The notes beneath the pieces were generated by a model, which had not been told where the DNA came from, did not search any database, and saw only the letters and a program-made list of their open reading frames with translations. Position numbers and translations under genes: made by a program. Positions 25,934-34,303 of a stretch of 64,000 nucleotides of DNA are shown piece by piece (the first letter of the stretch is position 1; each line of letters starts with the position of its first letter). The stretch covers positions 1,116,001-1,180,000 of the forward strand of contig NZ_JAWLVI010000001.1 in assembly GCF_033100795.1 (NCBI RefSeq), in the 5' to 3' direction. Source of the DNA: Pseudothioclava sp033100795. Lineage in GTDB: Bacteria; Pseudomonadota; Alphaproteobacteria; Rhodobacterales; Rhodobacteraceae.

Positions 25934-26548
25934 TCACGCACGAATGATGCGGCTGTCGCCCGAAATCAACGCCCGCACGAAAGAAGCTTCGGCGGCAAAG
26001 TCATGCGGAACCTTATCCGCCGTGCGCCGCCCCGACAGCGAAAGCGAGGCGAAAAAGTCGAACCCGAAAAGGGTTAGCCGCGACAGGCGGGACCGCGACA
26101 GCAGTGCGATCATCATCGCCCCCGTCGTCGGCTGGGCGCCAAGCTCCGCTTTCATCGCGCGGTAATCGGCCAGCGGATGCAGGTAAAACCCTTCGCTCGA
26201 GGCGGTTTCCCAATCCAGCCGCTTGCGCTTATGGCTCATCCACAGATAGCGCGCCGCCCCGATCCTCTGGCGGTCATCCGCAGGTAGCGAGGTCGCCAGC
26301 GCCAGCCAGTCGGTGCGGGCGCCGTGGCTTTGCGGCGATGGCATCGGCGCGCGGTTGATGCGGATCACCAAGTCATGCCCGTCAATTGCCGCCCCGTGCG
26401 TTGTCTCGACCAGCGCGCGCGCATTGCCAACCAGCGCAACGGATTTCTCCTCCAGCGCGGCCAGTAACCGCTCTTGCGGCACCGACAGCCCCATCAACGC
26501 CACCTCGCGCCGCAATGTCCGGTTCAGAAGGAACTCAAATCGGGTCAT
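25934..26548 (-). CDS. Sialyltransferase-like (GT29) glycosyltransferase
   Basis: A 204-residue protein showing, in order, the sialyl motifs of family GT29: motif L at 36-68 (VALVGNA, then AIDGHDLVIRINRAP), motif S at 140-164 (PTTGAMMIALL, then LTLFGFDFF), and motif VS, H182-X4-E187 (PHDFAAE). These bind CMP-sialic acid in eukaryotic sialyltransferases. It lacks the signal anchor of the animal enzymes and is about 200 residues rather than 300 or more, so it is a core-only bacterial version. It starts 9 bases after the MFS gene and is probably co-transcribed with it. The donor here could be CMP-pseudaminate, an inference. Confidence 0.75.
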   Translation of the reverse strand: MTRFEFLLNRTLRREVALMGLSVPQERLLAALEEKSVALVGNARALVETTHGAAIDGHDLVIRINRAPMPSPQSHGARTDWLALATSLPADDRQRIGAARYLWMSHKRKRLDWETASSEGFYLHPLADYRAMKAELGAQPTTGAMMIALLSRSRLSRLTLFGFDFFASLSLSGRRTADKVPHDFAAEASFVRALISGDSRIIRA

Positions 26549-26557
26549 GGGCCTGTT

Positions 26558-27748
26558 CTAACGGGTTGCGTCAGGGTTGTCGCGGCTGAACAGATAGATC
26601 GAAAGACCAATCACCAGCGGCACAAGGAAGAACAGGAACAGCCCGCTATAAGCCTCGGTCGGTGTGCCGGTCTCCGAGGCGCGTTCGAACACCCCGCGCG
26701 AGCCGAACTGCATCAGCGCCACCCCGAGGATCGAGAACATATTGAGCATCGTCACACCCCGCCCCGTCAGATGCGGCGGGATGAACGCGCGCCCATGCGC
26801 CATAAGCACCGGGAAGGTCTGCCCCAACAGCCCGACCATCGCCAAAAGAAGCGCCGCCTGCATCAACCCCGCATCGGGTTGCAGCCACAACAGCACAAGC
26901 CCGATCGCCAGCCCCGTATTGCCGACAATCGCCACCCGCCGGTGCGAGCCGAACAGGCGGTCCGCCGGACCATACATGAAATTGCCAAGCGTCATGGCGA
27001 TCCCCATCGCCAGCGTCACTGTGCCGATCCGCGCGGCATCAGCCCCGAAGACATCCGCCAGATACGGCCCTGCCCAGAGGCCGCGAATGCCCGCCGAGGC
27101 CGAATAGTTGATCATCATCAGCGGCAGCATGAGCCACAGTCCGCGGATTTTCAGCACATCCAGAATCGAGCCGGATTTGCCCGAAGGCGCCTGGACTCGC
27201 TCGGGGTCGCGCACAAACAGGAAAACCCCGGCCGAGACCAGCAGCGTGACCCCAGCCAGCGCCCAAAGCGTTTCGCGCCAGCCAAAGGCCTCGACCGAGG
27301 CCGCCAGGGGCGTCGCGCCCAACAGGTTTCCAAGGCTGCCCACCCCGATGATCGAGGCCGCCAGCGTGCCGAACAGCGCGGGTCGAAAGCTGCGCGCAAA
27401 GATGAAATAAGCCCCCATCAGCACCGGCGAGCAGCCAATCCCGATCAGCGCCATCGCGATTTGCACATCCACCGGACCCGAGGCCATCGCGAACATCGCC
27501 GCCCCGCCACCGCCGCCGACCGCCAGCAAAACGCCCGAGGTCCGGCGCGGCCCGATCCGGTCCAGCGCCTCTCCGACCGGAATTTGCATCAGCGCAAAGG
27601 TCACATACCAAAGCCCAAGCGCCAGCGCGAGGTCGCCCGCCGTGGCTCCCAGCTCCTCTTTCAGAACCGGCGTCAGCACCGCCAGACATGCGCGATAGAA
27701 CTGGCTGAGCATATATCCCAGCACGAAGAAGCCGATCGTCAGACGCAT
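26558..27748 (-). CDS. Major facilitator superfamily transporter
   Basis: A 396-residue inner-membrane protein with about 12 hydrophobic segments. The loop 2-3 signature GEALDRIGPRRT is at about 58-69 and the repeat in the second half is GPADRLFGSHRR. The substrate is unknown. It is directly upstream of the GT29-like gene (9-base gap) and divergent from a ModE-like regulator 135 bases away. The intergenic DNA has GGGGG-N8-CCCCC at the start-proximal side but no recognisable operator. Confidence 0.88.
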   Translation of the reverse strand: MRLTIGFFVLGYMLSQFYRACLAVLTPVLKEELGATAGDLALALGLWYVTFALMQIPVGEALDRIGPRRTSGVLLAVGGGGGAAMFAMASGPVDVQIAMALIGIGCSPVLMGAYFIFARSFRPALFGTLAASIIGVGSLGNLLGATPLAASVEAFGWRETLWALAGVTLLVSAGVFLFVRDPERVQAPSGKSGSILDVLKIRGLWLMLPLMMINYSASAGIRGLWAGPYLADVFGADAARIGTVTLAMGIAMTLGNFMYGPADRLFGSHRRVAIVGNTGLAIGLVLLWLQPDAGLMQAALLLAMVGLLGQTFPVLMAHGRAFIPPHLTGRGVTMLNMFSILGVALMQFGSRGVFERASETGTPTEAYSGLFLFFLVPLVIGLSIYLFSRDNPDATR

Positions 27749-27883
27749 AATATCCCTCTTGGGGGTCCGCTATCCCCCTTCTGGCCGCCAAGCTGCCCAA
27801 ACTTGCCGGACAGCGCAAGGGGAGTTCGGCTTGCAAGCCGCGTGCGCGCGCGACAGGATAGCCGAAACGAAAGGATGATCCCG

Positions 27884-28228
27884 ATGGACCTCACGCGTCT
27901 GATGCTGCGGCTTTATTTCGGCGAGCTGATGCTCGGGCCGGGGAAGGCTGCGCTTTTGGAGGCGATTGCGTCCGAAGGCTCGATCTCGGCGGCGGGGCGT
28001 AAGATGGGGATGAGCTATAAACGCGCCTGGCAACTGGTCGAGGCGATGAACGCGGGGTTTCGCGAGCCTCTGGTCGAAAGCGCGCGGGGTGGCGCGAAAG
28101 GGGGCGGCGCGCATCTGACGCCCACGGGACACGAGGTTCTGGCCGCTTACCGCAACCTCGAAGCGACCGTCCTTGAGGCCGGAGCCGAGGACATTGCGCG
28201 GATCAAGGCGCTGCTTGCAGCGCAATAG
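27884..28228 (+). CDS. ModE-like winged helix-turn-helix protein, DNA-binding domain only
   Basis: A 114-residue protein that matches the N-terminal LysR-like helix-turn-helix of ModE: GSISAAGRKMGMSYKRAWQLVEAMN. The two molybdate-binding (MOP) domains of full ModE are absent, so molybdate sensing is unlikely unless another protein provides it. The ATG at 27884 has AAAGGA 9 bases upstream. The very long open frame that contains it upstream is the antisense of the MFS gene. It is divergent from the MFS-GT29 pair and may regulate them. Confidence 0.82.
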   Translation: MDLTRLMLRLYFGELMLGPGKAALLEAIASEGSISAAGRKMGMSYKRAWQLVEAMNAGFREPLVESARGGAKGGGAHLTPTGHEVLAAYRNLEATVLEAGAEDIARIKALLAAQ

Positions 28229-28231
28229 AAA

Positions 28232-28257
28232 GCGCGCGGGAGTTGCCGCCCGCGCGC
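28232..28257. terminator. GC-rich hairpin between convergent ModE-like and hsp20 genes
   Basis: The stem GCGCGCGGG / CCCGCGCGC with a loop of 8 bases follows the ModE-like stop by 3 bases and lies just before the hsp20 stop. The plus strand ends ATGAATTTT, a weak T-run. Probable terminator for both. Confidence 0.6.
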
Positions 28258-28273
28258 CATGAATTTTCCGAAA

Positions 28274-28726
28274 TCAGGCGTCGATTGTCGCCGCTTTGGG
28301 GGCCGATCCGGCAATATCAATCCGGCGGGGCTTGAGCGCCTCGGGCACTTCGCGCACCAGATCGACATGAAGCATCCCGTCAACATGGCTGGCGCCGGTG
28401 ACTTTCAGGTGATCGTCCAGCGCAAAGCGGCGCTCGAACGCGCGGGTCGCGATGCCTCGATGCAGATAGGTTTTCTCGGGTTCGCCCTCGGCTTTGCGGC
28501 CGGTCACGATCAGCGCGCCTTCACGCAGCTCAACACCCAGTTCCTCATCCGAGAACCCCGCCACCGCGATCGAAATCCGGTAGGCGTTTTCATCAAGTTT
28601 CTCGATGTTATAGGGTGGATAGGTCGGCTGTGGCACATCGGCCGACAGCACACGGTCCATCATATCGGCCACACGGTCGAAGCCAACGGTTGCGCGGTAA
28701 AGCGGGGCAAGATCAAAAGTTCGCAT
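28274..28726 (-). CDS. Hsp20/alpha-crystallin small heat-shock protein
   Basis: A 150-residue chaperone of the IbpA class. The alpha-crystallin domain spans about 35-130 (PPYNIEKLDENAYRISIAVAGF, then FERRFALDDHLKVTGA) and ends with the GMLHVDLVRE strand and an R-rich tail. It holds unfolded proteins during heat stress. I chose the ATG at 28726 because GGAGAGG lies 6 bases upstream; that site is buried in a predicted thermometer hairpin. A heat-shock sigma factor promoter is 90 bases upstream. The upstream gene on the same strand is a trypsin-like protease. Confidence 0.93.
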   Translation of the reverse strand: MRTFDLAPLYRATVGFDRVADMMDRVLSADVPQPTYPPYNIEKLDENAYRISIAVAGFSDEELGVELREGALIVTGRKAEGEPEKTYLHRGIATRAFERRFALDDHLKVTGASHVDGMLHVDLVREVPEALKPRRIDIAGSAPKAATIDA

Positions 28727-28810
28727 TGTCATCCTCTCCAGAGCGATGTCGGTTGGCCCTCCCCTTATCGGGGCAGGGAAATCATCGCGGCCCGTCATGG
28801 CACCGCGACA
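28727..28810 (-). promoter_or_regulatory. ROSE-like RNA thermometer in the hsp20 leader
   Basis: Three successive hairpins can form in the transcript: TCGCGG/CCGCGA (28785-28808), CCCTGCCCC/GGGGAGGG (28757-28778) and, last, ATCGCTCT/AGAGGAT (28731-28747). The last pairs with the ribosome site AGAGGA and leaves one G bulged in the upstream strand (UCGCU), the distinctive feature of ROSE elements of alphaproteobacterial small heat-shock genes. Pairing was worked out by hand. Confidence 0.6.
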
Positions 28811-28816
28811 AAACCG

Positions 28817-28845
28817 AGATGGGAAGGGAGGAGCGGCGTTTCAAG
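28817..28845 (-). promoter_or_regulatory. RpoH (sigma32)-type promoter of hsp20
   Basis: On the minus strand CTTGAAA (28839-28845) and CCCATCT (28817-28823) are 15 bases apart, an almost exact match to the sigma32 consensus. The predicted start, near 28810, leaves a leader of about 84 bases holding the ROSE-like hairpins. It lies just after the protease stop codon. Confidence 0.7.
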
Positions 28846-28846
28846 C

Positions 28847-29635
28847 CTAGTTGGCGCGGATAAACTTGGCGCCGCCCGAGCGGATCATCTGGCGCGCGTT
28901 ATCGCCGGGGTTGCGCGCCTCAAGCGCCGCGCGCAGATCGGCGACGTGGTCGATCAACGTGCCAAGGGTCACATCCTTTTCGCGGAACTGCGCCTTGGCC
29001 GACACCACCGAGACGATTTCCGGATGCCCCGACGCAACCGAGAACACGGGCGAGCCGGACGCCCCGAAATCGGCGTTGCAATCCATCAGCACGACGCCAC
29101 TGTTGCGCGAGATCACCTCGCAACGCTTTTGCAACGAGGGCGCCTCGGCACGGTCGTGCGAATAGGATACCACACCGACCTGATCGCCCGCTTTCGGTGC
29201 GTGCGACAGGGGGATCGGCACCAGTTGAGGCAGGCGGATCGGCTGCGCCAGCTGCACCAGCGCAATATCCCAGGCAACGCGATCAAAGCGGTCGGCTCCC
29301 TGATAGGCGTAATCGGGATGTGCCACAGCGCTGCGCACCTTGCGATAGGCGACCGCGCGCCCGTTACGCCAGCCCGCGCGGAACTCGATCTGGTCGGCTG
29401 TGAACATCTTGCCGGTCGCCGGATCGAACAGACAATGCGCCGCCGTCAGAACCAGATCGGGTTCAATCAGGGTTCCGGTGCAAAAGCTGCCCTTGCCAAG
29501 GTTCAGCCGCCCGACCGCCTCCCAGCCGCGCGTCGCATCGCCCGTCGAGAGGGTTTGCAGCGCGGATTGCGCACGCGCGCCGCCCCCGAAGCCAAGGGCG
29601 AGCACGAAAACAAGCAAGGCGAATACGCTGCGCAT
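28847..29635 (-). CDS. Trypsin-like (S1) serine protease, secreted
   Basis: A 262-residue protein with a signal peptide (1-22, ending ARA). The catalytic triad is H67 (LTAAHC), D123 (DIALVQL) and S194 (GASGSPVF). Four cysteines may form two disulfides (52/68, 172/186). Small-molecule or cofactor domains and a PDZ domain are absent, so it is not a DegP-type protease. It probably acts in the periplasm or outside. An I78-type inhibitor lipoprotein occurs at 10.4 kb in the same window; any link is speculative. It precedes hsp20 on the same strand. Confidence 0.88.
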   Translation of the reverse strand: MRSVFALLVFVLALGFGGGARAQSALQTLSTGDATRGWEAVGRLNLGKGSFCTGTLIEPDLVLTAAHCLFDPATGKMFTADQIEFRAGWRNGRAVAYRKVRSAVAHPDYAYQGADRFDRVAWDIALVQLAQPIRLPQLVPIPLSHAPKAGDQVGVVSYSHDRAEAPSLQKRCEVISRNSGVVLMDCNADFGASGSPVFSVASGHPEIVSVVSAKAQFREKDVTLGTLIDHVADLRAALEARNPGDNARQMIRSGGAKFIRAN

Positions 29636-29705
29636 GAACCATCCGATAAAGCAATCCCGCCCCCGGCTCTAGCCTTGTCATGGGGCGAGAATATGGCGCG
29701 GCGGA

Positions 29706-30992
29706 TTATTTCCCTGCGGCGGCCAGCGCTGGCGGCTTTGGCCCGCCCGTCGCCCAGTCCAGCAATTCGACCGTATGGACGATCGGCACCTCGGTCCCCG
29801 AGCCGATCTGCACCATACAGCCGATGTTCCCCGCCGCGATCAGATCGGGCGCCTTGGCCTCAAGTGTGCGGACCTTGCGCGCCTTAAGATCGGCAGAAAT
29901 CTCGGGCTGGAGCAGATTATACGTCCCCGCCGAGCCACAGCACAGATGGCTGTCAGCAGGTTCCACCACCTCGAAGCCAACCTTCTTTAGCAGATCTTTC
30001 GGCGCGGTCTTGACCTTCTGCCCGTGTTGCAGCGAACAGGCCGCGTGATAGGCAACGCGCAGCCCCTTTGGCGCGCCTTCGGGCAGGCCGATCTGCGCCA
30101 GAAACTCGGTCACATCCCTGGCCAGCCCGGCCACTTTCGCGGCCTCCCCAGCCAAGGGGCGGTCCTGAAACATATAGCCGTAATCCTTGACCGTCGTGCC
30201 GCAGCCCGAGGTGTTGATGATGATCGCATCCAGATCGCCTTCGGACAGATAGGCGCGGATGTTGTTTTCCGCCTGCGCATGGGCCTCGGTTTCGCGGCCC
30301 ATGTGATGCGTCATCGCCCCGCAGCAGCCCAGCTTGCGCGGGATCACCACATCACAGCCAAGGCGGCGCAACAGGCGGATCGTCGCGTCATTAATGTCGG
30401 TATTGAGCGCGCGCTGCGCACAGCCGATTTGCAACGCCACGCGGTATTTGCGCGGGCCAATCGCGGGGAAGGTCTGGGCGTCATCGTTGCGCGACACCGG
30501 CGGAAGGGTCTTTTGCGCCATCGCCACCATCGCGCGCAACCGCGGATCGGGCAGCAGCCCCGCAAAGGGCCGCGCGATCCTGGCCCCCAGCATCGCCAGC
30601 CGGAACCGCCCCGGATAAGGCACGATCTTGGCCAGCGTCCAGCGCAGCAGGCGGTCCATCAGCGGACGTTTGTAGGTCTTTTCGACATGAACCCGCGCGT
30701 GGTCGATCAGATGCATGTAATGCACGCCCGACGGGCAGGTCGTCATGCAGGCCAGACAGCTGAGACAACGGTCGATATGCTTGACGGTGCGCGCATCCGC
30801 CGGGCGGCCGCTTTCCAGCATCTCCTTGATCAGATAGATCCGCCCGCGCGGGCTGTCCAGCTCGTCTCCAAGCACCTGATAGGACGGACAGGTCGCGGTG
30901 CAAAACCCGCAATGCACGCAAGAGCGCAAGATCTGGTTGGCGCGCTCGATCCCCGGATCGGCCAGTTGTTCGGGCGTAAAATAGGTCTGCAT
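29706..30992 (-). CDS. glcF: Glycolate oxidase iron-sulfur subunit
   Basis: A 428-residue subunit with two [4Fe-4S] ferredoxin clusters, CVHCGFCTATCP (residues 25-36) and CLSCLACMTTCP (76-87), then two CCG-type cysteine-rich repeats (LGCCGA and LCCGSAGTY). It passes electrons from glycolate oxidation toward the quinone pool with GlcD and GlcE. Its start shares one base with the glcE stop. It is the last gene of glcDEF. Confidence 0.95.
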   Translation of the reverse strand: MQTYFTPEQLADPGIERANQILRSCVHCGFCTATCPSYQVLGDELDSPRGRIYLIKEMLESGRPADARTVKHIDRCLSCLACMTTCPSGVHYMHLIDHARVHVEKTYKRPLMDRLLRWTLAKIVPYPGRFRLAMLGARIARPFAGLLPDPRLRAMVAMAQKTLPPVSRNDDAQTFPAIGPRKYRVALQIGCAQRALNTDINDATIRLLRRLGCDVVIPRKLGCCGAMTHHMGRETEAHAQAENNIRAYLSEGDLDAIIINTSGCGTTVKDYGYMFQDRPLAGEAAKVAGLARDVTEFLAQIGLPEGAPKGLRVAYHAACSLQHGQKVKTAPKDLLKKVGFEVVEPADSHLCCGSAGTYNLLQPEISADLKARKVRTLEAKAPDLIAAGNIGCMVQIGSGTEVPIVHTVELLDWATGGPKPPALAAAGK

Positions 30993-32068
30993 CAGCCCAT
31001 CCTTCCGGGGTTCAGAATGCCGCGCGGATCAAAGCGCGCGCGCAGGGCGCGGGTCAGTGTGGCAACGGGTGCGGGTTCGGGCTCGAACGCAGGCGACTGC
31101 CCGCGCAAGCAGGTCGCGTGACCGGTGTAGGGGGCCGCTCTGGCGCGCAGGTCGGTGCCTTCTGGCACCAGCGCCCAGATCAGGCCACCGCCCCAGTCCA
31201 GCATGACCTCGCCGCCGATCCGGCGCAGGATGTCGGGCGCCTCGGAGGGTTTGACCGAGAGCCGCCACAGATCGCCCGACTTGCCCTCGAACGGCACCAG
31301 ATCGCGCAAGCAACGCCAAAGCTCGGCGGATCTGTGGGTTTCGATCCGCGCAGGGCCGAAAACCGCCAGCAAGTCACGCAGACGTTCCGCCCGATAGGCA
31401 ACCGATTGTGCCAGCCCCTCGATGCGCACAATCGCGCCAATCCCGGGCAACCAGCCCGCACCCGACACATCGAAGGGCGACCCAAGCGCGGCCGACAGCG
31501 CAGGCTGCGCCGCCTCGGCGGACAGGTCCAGAACGATGGTCGCCTGCGCCACCGCGGCGGGGAGCAGCTTGAACGACACCTCGCTAAGCACCCCCAAAGT
31601 GCCCCAGCTTCCCGCCATCAGCTTGGCCAGATCATAGCCGGTCACGTTTTTCATCACGCGCCCGCCGTTCTTGACAGTCTCGCCCGCGCCATCGACAAAT
31701 CGCACCCCGATCAGACTATCGCGGCAAGCACCCGCCTGCACACGGCGCGGCCCCGAGACATTCGCCGCCACGACACCCCCGATGGTGCTTTCGCCCGAGG
31801 CACCCAGAACCGTCCCCCACCGTGCGGGTTCGAACGGCAGGCGCTGGCCTTGAGCGGCGATGACCTCTTCGATTTCAGAAAGTGGCGTGCCCGCCCCCGC
31901 AACCAGCGTGAGAGCACCCGGTTCATAAAGCGTAATGCCGGAAATCCCGACCTCAAGGCGCGCCCCAGCACCCTGCCCCACCGGCCGCGTGCCGCCCCCC
32001 ACAATCGCGAGCGGCCCTTGCGCGCTGCGGATCGCTTCGGCCAATTGCTGTTCGGTCTCAATTCTCAT
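30992..32068 (-). CDS. glcE: Glycolate oxidase FAD-binding subunit
   Basis: A 358-residue FAD-binding PCMH-type protein. The FAD motif is in the first 200 residues (IVGGGTRPVGQGAG and VVAANVSGPRRVQAG). It is a shortened relative of GlcD that lacks part of the C-terminal catalytic domain, as is usual for GlcE. It lies 21 bases after glcD and joins glcF by one-base overlap. Confidence 0.93.
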   Translation of the reverse strand: MRIETEQQLAEAIRSAQGPLAIVGGGTRPVGQGAGARLEVGISGITLYEPGALTLVAGAGTPLSEIEEVIAAQGQRLPFEPARWGTVLGASGESTIGGVVAANVSGPRRVQAGACRDSLIGVRFVDGAGETVKNGGRVMKNVTGYDLAKLMAGSWGTLGVLSEVSFKLLPAAVAQATIVLDLSAEAAQPALSAALGSPFDVSGAGWLPGIGAIVRIEGLAQSVAYRAERLRDLLAVFGPARIETHRSAELWRCLRDLVPFEGKSGDLWRLSVKPSEAPDILRRIGGEVMLDWGGGLIWALVPEGTDLRARAAPYTGHATCLRGQSPAFEPEPAPVATLTRALRARFDPRGILNPGRMG

Positions 32069-32089
32069 GACATCGGTCTCGCGGTTAGA

Positions 32090-33523
32090 TCAGGCTTCGC
32101 GCCGCGGCGCGCTGACAGACAGGGGAAACACCTTGGCCGGATTCAACAACCAGCGCGGATCGAACACGTCTTTCACCCGCATCTGCGCTTCAAGGTCGAC
32201 AGCGGCGAATTGCACGGTCATCAGATCGCGCTTCTCGATACCGACACCGTGCTCGCCGGTCAGGCAGCCGCCCATTTCGACGCAAAGCGTCAGGATCGCA
32301 GCGCCCAGTTCTTCGCATTTTTCCTGATCGCCGGGCTTGTTGGCATTATACAGGATCAGCGGATGCATATTGCCGTCGCCCGCGTGAAACACGTTGGCCA
32401 CATCCAGACCAAACTCGCGCGACAGTTCCCCGATGCGGCGCAGCACCTCGGGCAAGGACGACACGGGGATCGTGCCATCAAGGCACATGTAATCGTTGAT
32501 CTGCCCCATCGCGCCAAAGGCCGATTTGCGACCCAGCCAGATGCGGCCCGCCTCATCGGCGTCACGCGCCTCGCGGAATTCCACCGGATCGTGGCGCATC
32601 GCGATTTCGCGCACGAGGCCAAGTTGCTCGTCGATCTCGGCCTCGGAGCCTTCGCATTCGACGATCAGCAGCGCCTCGCAATCGGGGTAGCCCGCATGGC
32701 AAAACGCCTCGGTCGCCACGATACAGGGGCGGTCCATAAACTCGATCGCGACCGGCAGAACGCCCGCCTTGATGATGTCGGCCACGCAGGCGCCCGCCAC
32801 CTCGTTCGAGTTGAACCCGATCAGCACGGGGCGCGCGCCTTCGGGCTTGGGCAGGATGCGCAGGCAAGCCTCGGTCACGATGCCAAGCTGCCCTTCCGAG
32901 CCGCAGACAACGCCCAGCAAATCCAGCCCGCCCGCATCGCTATAAGGCCCGCCGATTTCGACCACCTCGCCCGCCATCGTGACCAGCGTCACCCCCAGCA
33001 GGTTATTCGTCGTCACGCCGTATTTCAGGCAATGCGCGCCACCCGAATTCATCGCGATATTGCCCGAGATCGCACAGGCAAGCTGCGACGAGGGATCGGG
33101 CGCATAGAACCAGCCGTCCGCCTCGACCGCGCCAGTGACCGACAGGTTGGTGCGCCCTGCCTCGACACGGATAAAGCGGTTCTCGTAATCGGTCTCCAGC
33201 ACGGCGTTCATCCGCGCAAGCCCGACCACCACCGAATCTTCGGTCGGCATCGAGCCACCCGCCAGCGATGTCCCCGCCCCACGCGGCACCACCGGCACGC
33301 GTTCTTCGAAACAGACCTTCAGCGCGGCGGCGACCTCGTCGGTCGTGCGCGGCAGCACCACAGCCAAAGGCGGGCAGCGATAGGCCGAGAGCGCATCACA
33401 TTCATAGGCGCGTGTTTCCGCCGGATCATCAATCACCGCATCATCGGGCAGCACCGCGCGCAACCGCGCGACGATCTGGTCCTTGCGCGACAAAACAAGC
33501 GCGCTGGCTTTGGGCATCTCCAT
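32090..33523 (-). CDS. glcD: Glycolate oxidase catalytic FAD subunit
   Basis: A 477-residue flavoprotein oxidising glycolate to glyoxylate. The FAD-binding PCMH domain is N-terminal (PVVPRGAGTSLAGGS and CAISGNIAMNSGG), followed by the FAD-oxidase C-terminal domain, with FHAGDGNMHPLILYN and GCLTGEHGVGIEKR carrying metal or flavin contacts. The ATG at 33523 follows GGGAGGTG; the frame is open further but overlaps the divergent DUF599 gene. It is the first gene of glcDEF, which feeds two-carbon metabolism. Confidence 0.95.
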   Translation of the reverse strand: MEMPKASALVLSRKDQIVARLRAVLPDDAVIDDPAETRAYECDALSAYRCPPLAVVLPRTTDEVAAALKVCFEERVPVVPRGAGTSLAGGSMPTEDSVVVGLARMNAVLETDYENRFIRVEAGRTNLSVTGAVEADGWFYAPDPSSQLACAISGNIAMNSGGAHCLKYGVTTNNLLGVTLVTMAGEVVEIGGPYSDAGGLDLLGVVCGSEGQLGIVTEACLRILPKPEGARPVLIGFNSNEVAGACVADIIKAGVLPVAIEFMDRPCIVATEAFCHAGYPDCEALLIVECEGSEAEIDEQLGLVREIAMRHDPVEFREARDADEAGRIWLGRKSAFGAMGQINDYMCLDGTIPVSSLPEVLRRIGELSREFGLDVANVFHAGDGNMHPLILYNANKPGDQEKCEELGAAILTLCVEMGGCLTGEHGVGIEKRDLMTVQFAAVDLEAQMRVKDVFDPRWLLNPAKVFPLSVSAPRREA

Positions 33524-33538
33524 GCGACCACCTCCCGT

Positions 33539-33559
33539 TTGGTAAGAAAATATAACCAA
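33539..33559. promoter_or_regulatory. Inverted repeat straddling the glcD -10 box (candidate operator)
   Basis: TTGGT-N11-ACCAA encloses the likely -10 element of glcD. A repressor of the GntR class is a reasonable candidate, since glycolate operons are often controlled by GlcC-like proteins, but nothing here proves it. Confidence 0.4.
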
Positions 33560-33576
33560 TAATCCCATCTGGCAAG
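33549..33576 (-). promoter_or_regulatory. Candidate sigma70 promoter of glcDEF
   Basis: On the minus strand CTTGCC (33571-33576) and TATATT (33549-33554) are 16 bases apart, with the glcD start about 25 bases further. The repeated word ATCTGGC occurs at 33567 and 33595. Confidence 0.5.
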
Positions 33577-33604
33577 CATTCATCTGATTGGCTAATCTGG
33601 CGCC

Positions 33605-34303
33605 ATGACAAACCTTCTGATCGGCCCGTTCAACCTGTATGACCTTGCAGCCCTTGGGCTTCTGGTGCTGTGCTGGCTCGGCATCGGCTGGACGACCGAG
33701 CACCCGCCCGCCAACCGCCCCTCGGTCGGCGTGTTGATGGAGGGCTACCGGCGCGAATGGATGCGCCAGCTTGTCACCCGCCAGCCGCGCATCTTTGATT
33801 CGGCCATGATGGACGGGCTGCGGCAATCGACGACCTTCTTCGCCTCGACCGCGCTGATTGCCATCGGCGGCGGGCTGGCGCTGATCGGCAACCCCGAGCG
33901 CCTGTCCGATCTGGCCAATGAATTCGCCCTCGATCAGGGGCCGAATGTGCTGTGGGAGGCGCGGATTCTGACGGCGGTGCTGTTTGGGGCCAATGCGTTT
34001 TTGAAATTCGTCTGGTCCCACCGGCTGTTTTCTTATGCCGCAATTGCGATGGCGGCAGTGCCCAACGACATCACCGACCCGCTGGCCTATCCGCGCGCGG
34101 ATCAGGCAGCGCGGCTTGCGATCAATGCCGCCAAAAGCTTTAACCGCGGGCTACGCTCGGTCTATTTCGCGCTGGCCTCACTGGCGTGGCTTCTGGGGCC
34201 GGCGGCACTGGCAGCGGCGGCGCTGTTCACCACGGTGATGCTGTGGCGGCGCGAGTTCGCCTCGACCGCACGACAGGCGTTGCTGGAAAACCCGCCAAGC
34301 TAG
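33605..34303 (+). CDS. DUF599 family membrane protein
   Basis: A 232-residue protein with about four hydrophobic segments: residues 11-29, 79-95, 118-135 and 190-212. The block REWMRQLVTRQPRIFDS and the central STTFFASTALIAIGGGLALI match the DUF599 family of unknown function. It is divergent from glcD and overlaps the convergent 701-residue gene by CTAG (34300-34303). Confidence 0.8.
   Translation: MTNLLIGPFNLYDLAALGLLVLCWLGIGWTTEHPPANRPSVGVLMEGYRREWMRQLVTRQPRIFDSAMMDGLRQSTTFFASTALIAIGGGLALIGNPERLSDLANEFALDQGPNVLWEARILTAVLFGANAFLKFVWSHRLFSYAAIAMAAVPNDITDPLAYPRADQAARLAINAAKSFNRGLRSVYFALASLAWLLGPAALAAAALFTTVMLWRREFASTARQALLENPPS

Noticed and set aside
26474..27883. Plus-strand open frame joined upstream of the ModE-like gene
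   Set aside because: This part is the antisense of the MFS gene, low-complexity in Arg, His and Gln; the true start at 27884 has its own ribosome site.
27749..27883. GGGGG-N8-CCCCC as a ModE operator
   Set aside because: It is a simple short GC inverted repeat without similarity to known ModE boxes.
31118..33562. Plus-strand open frame of 814 codons
   Set aside because: Antisense of glcD and glcE with no recognisable domain; composition typical of a GC-driven shadow frame.
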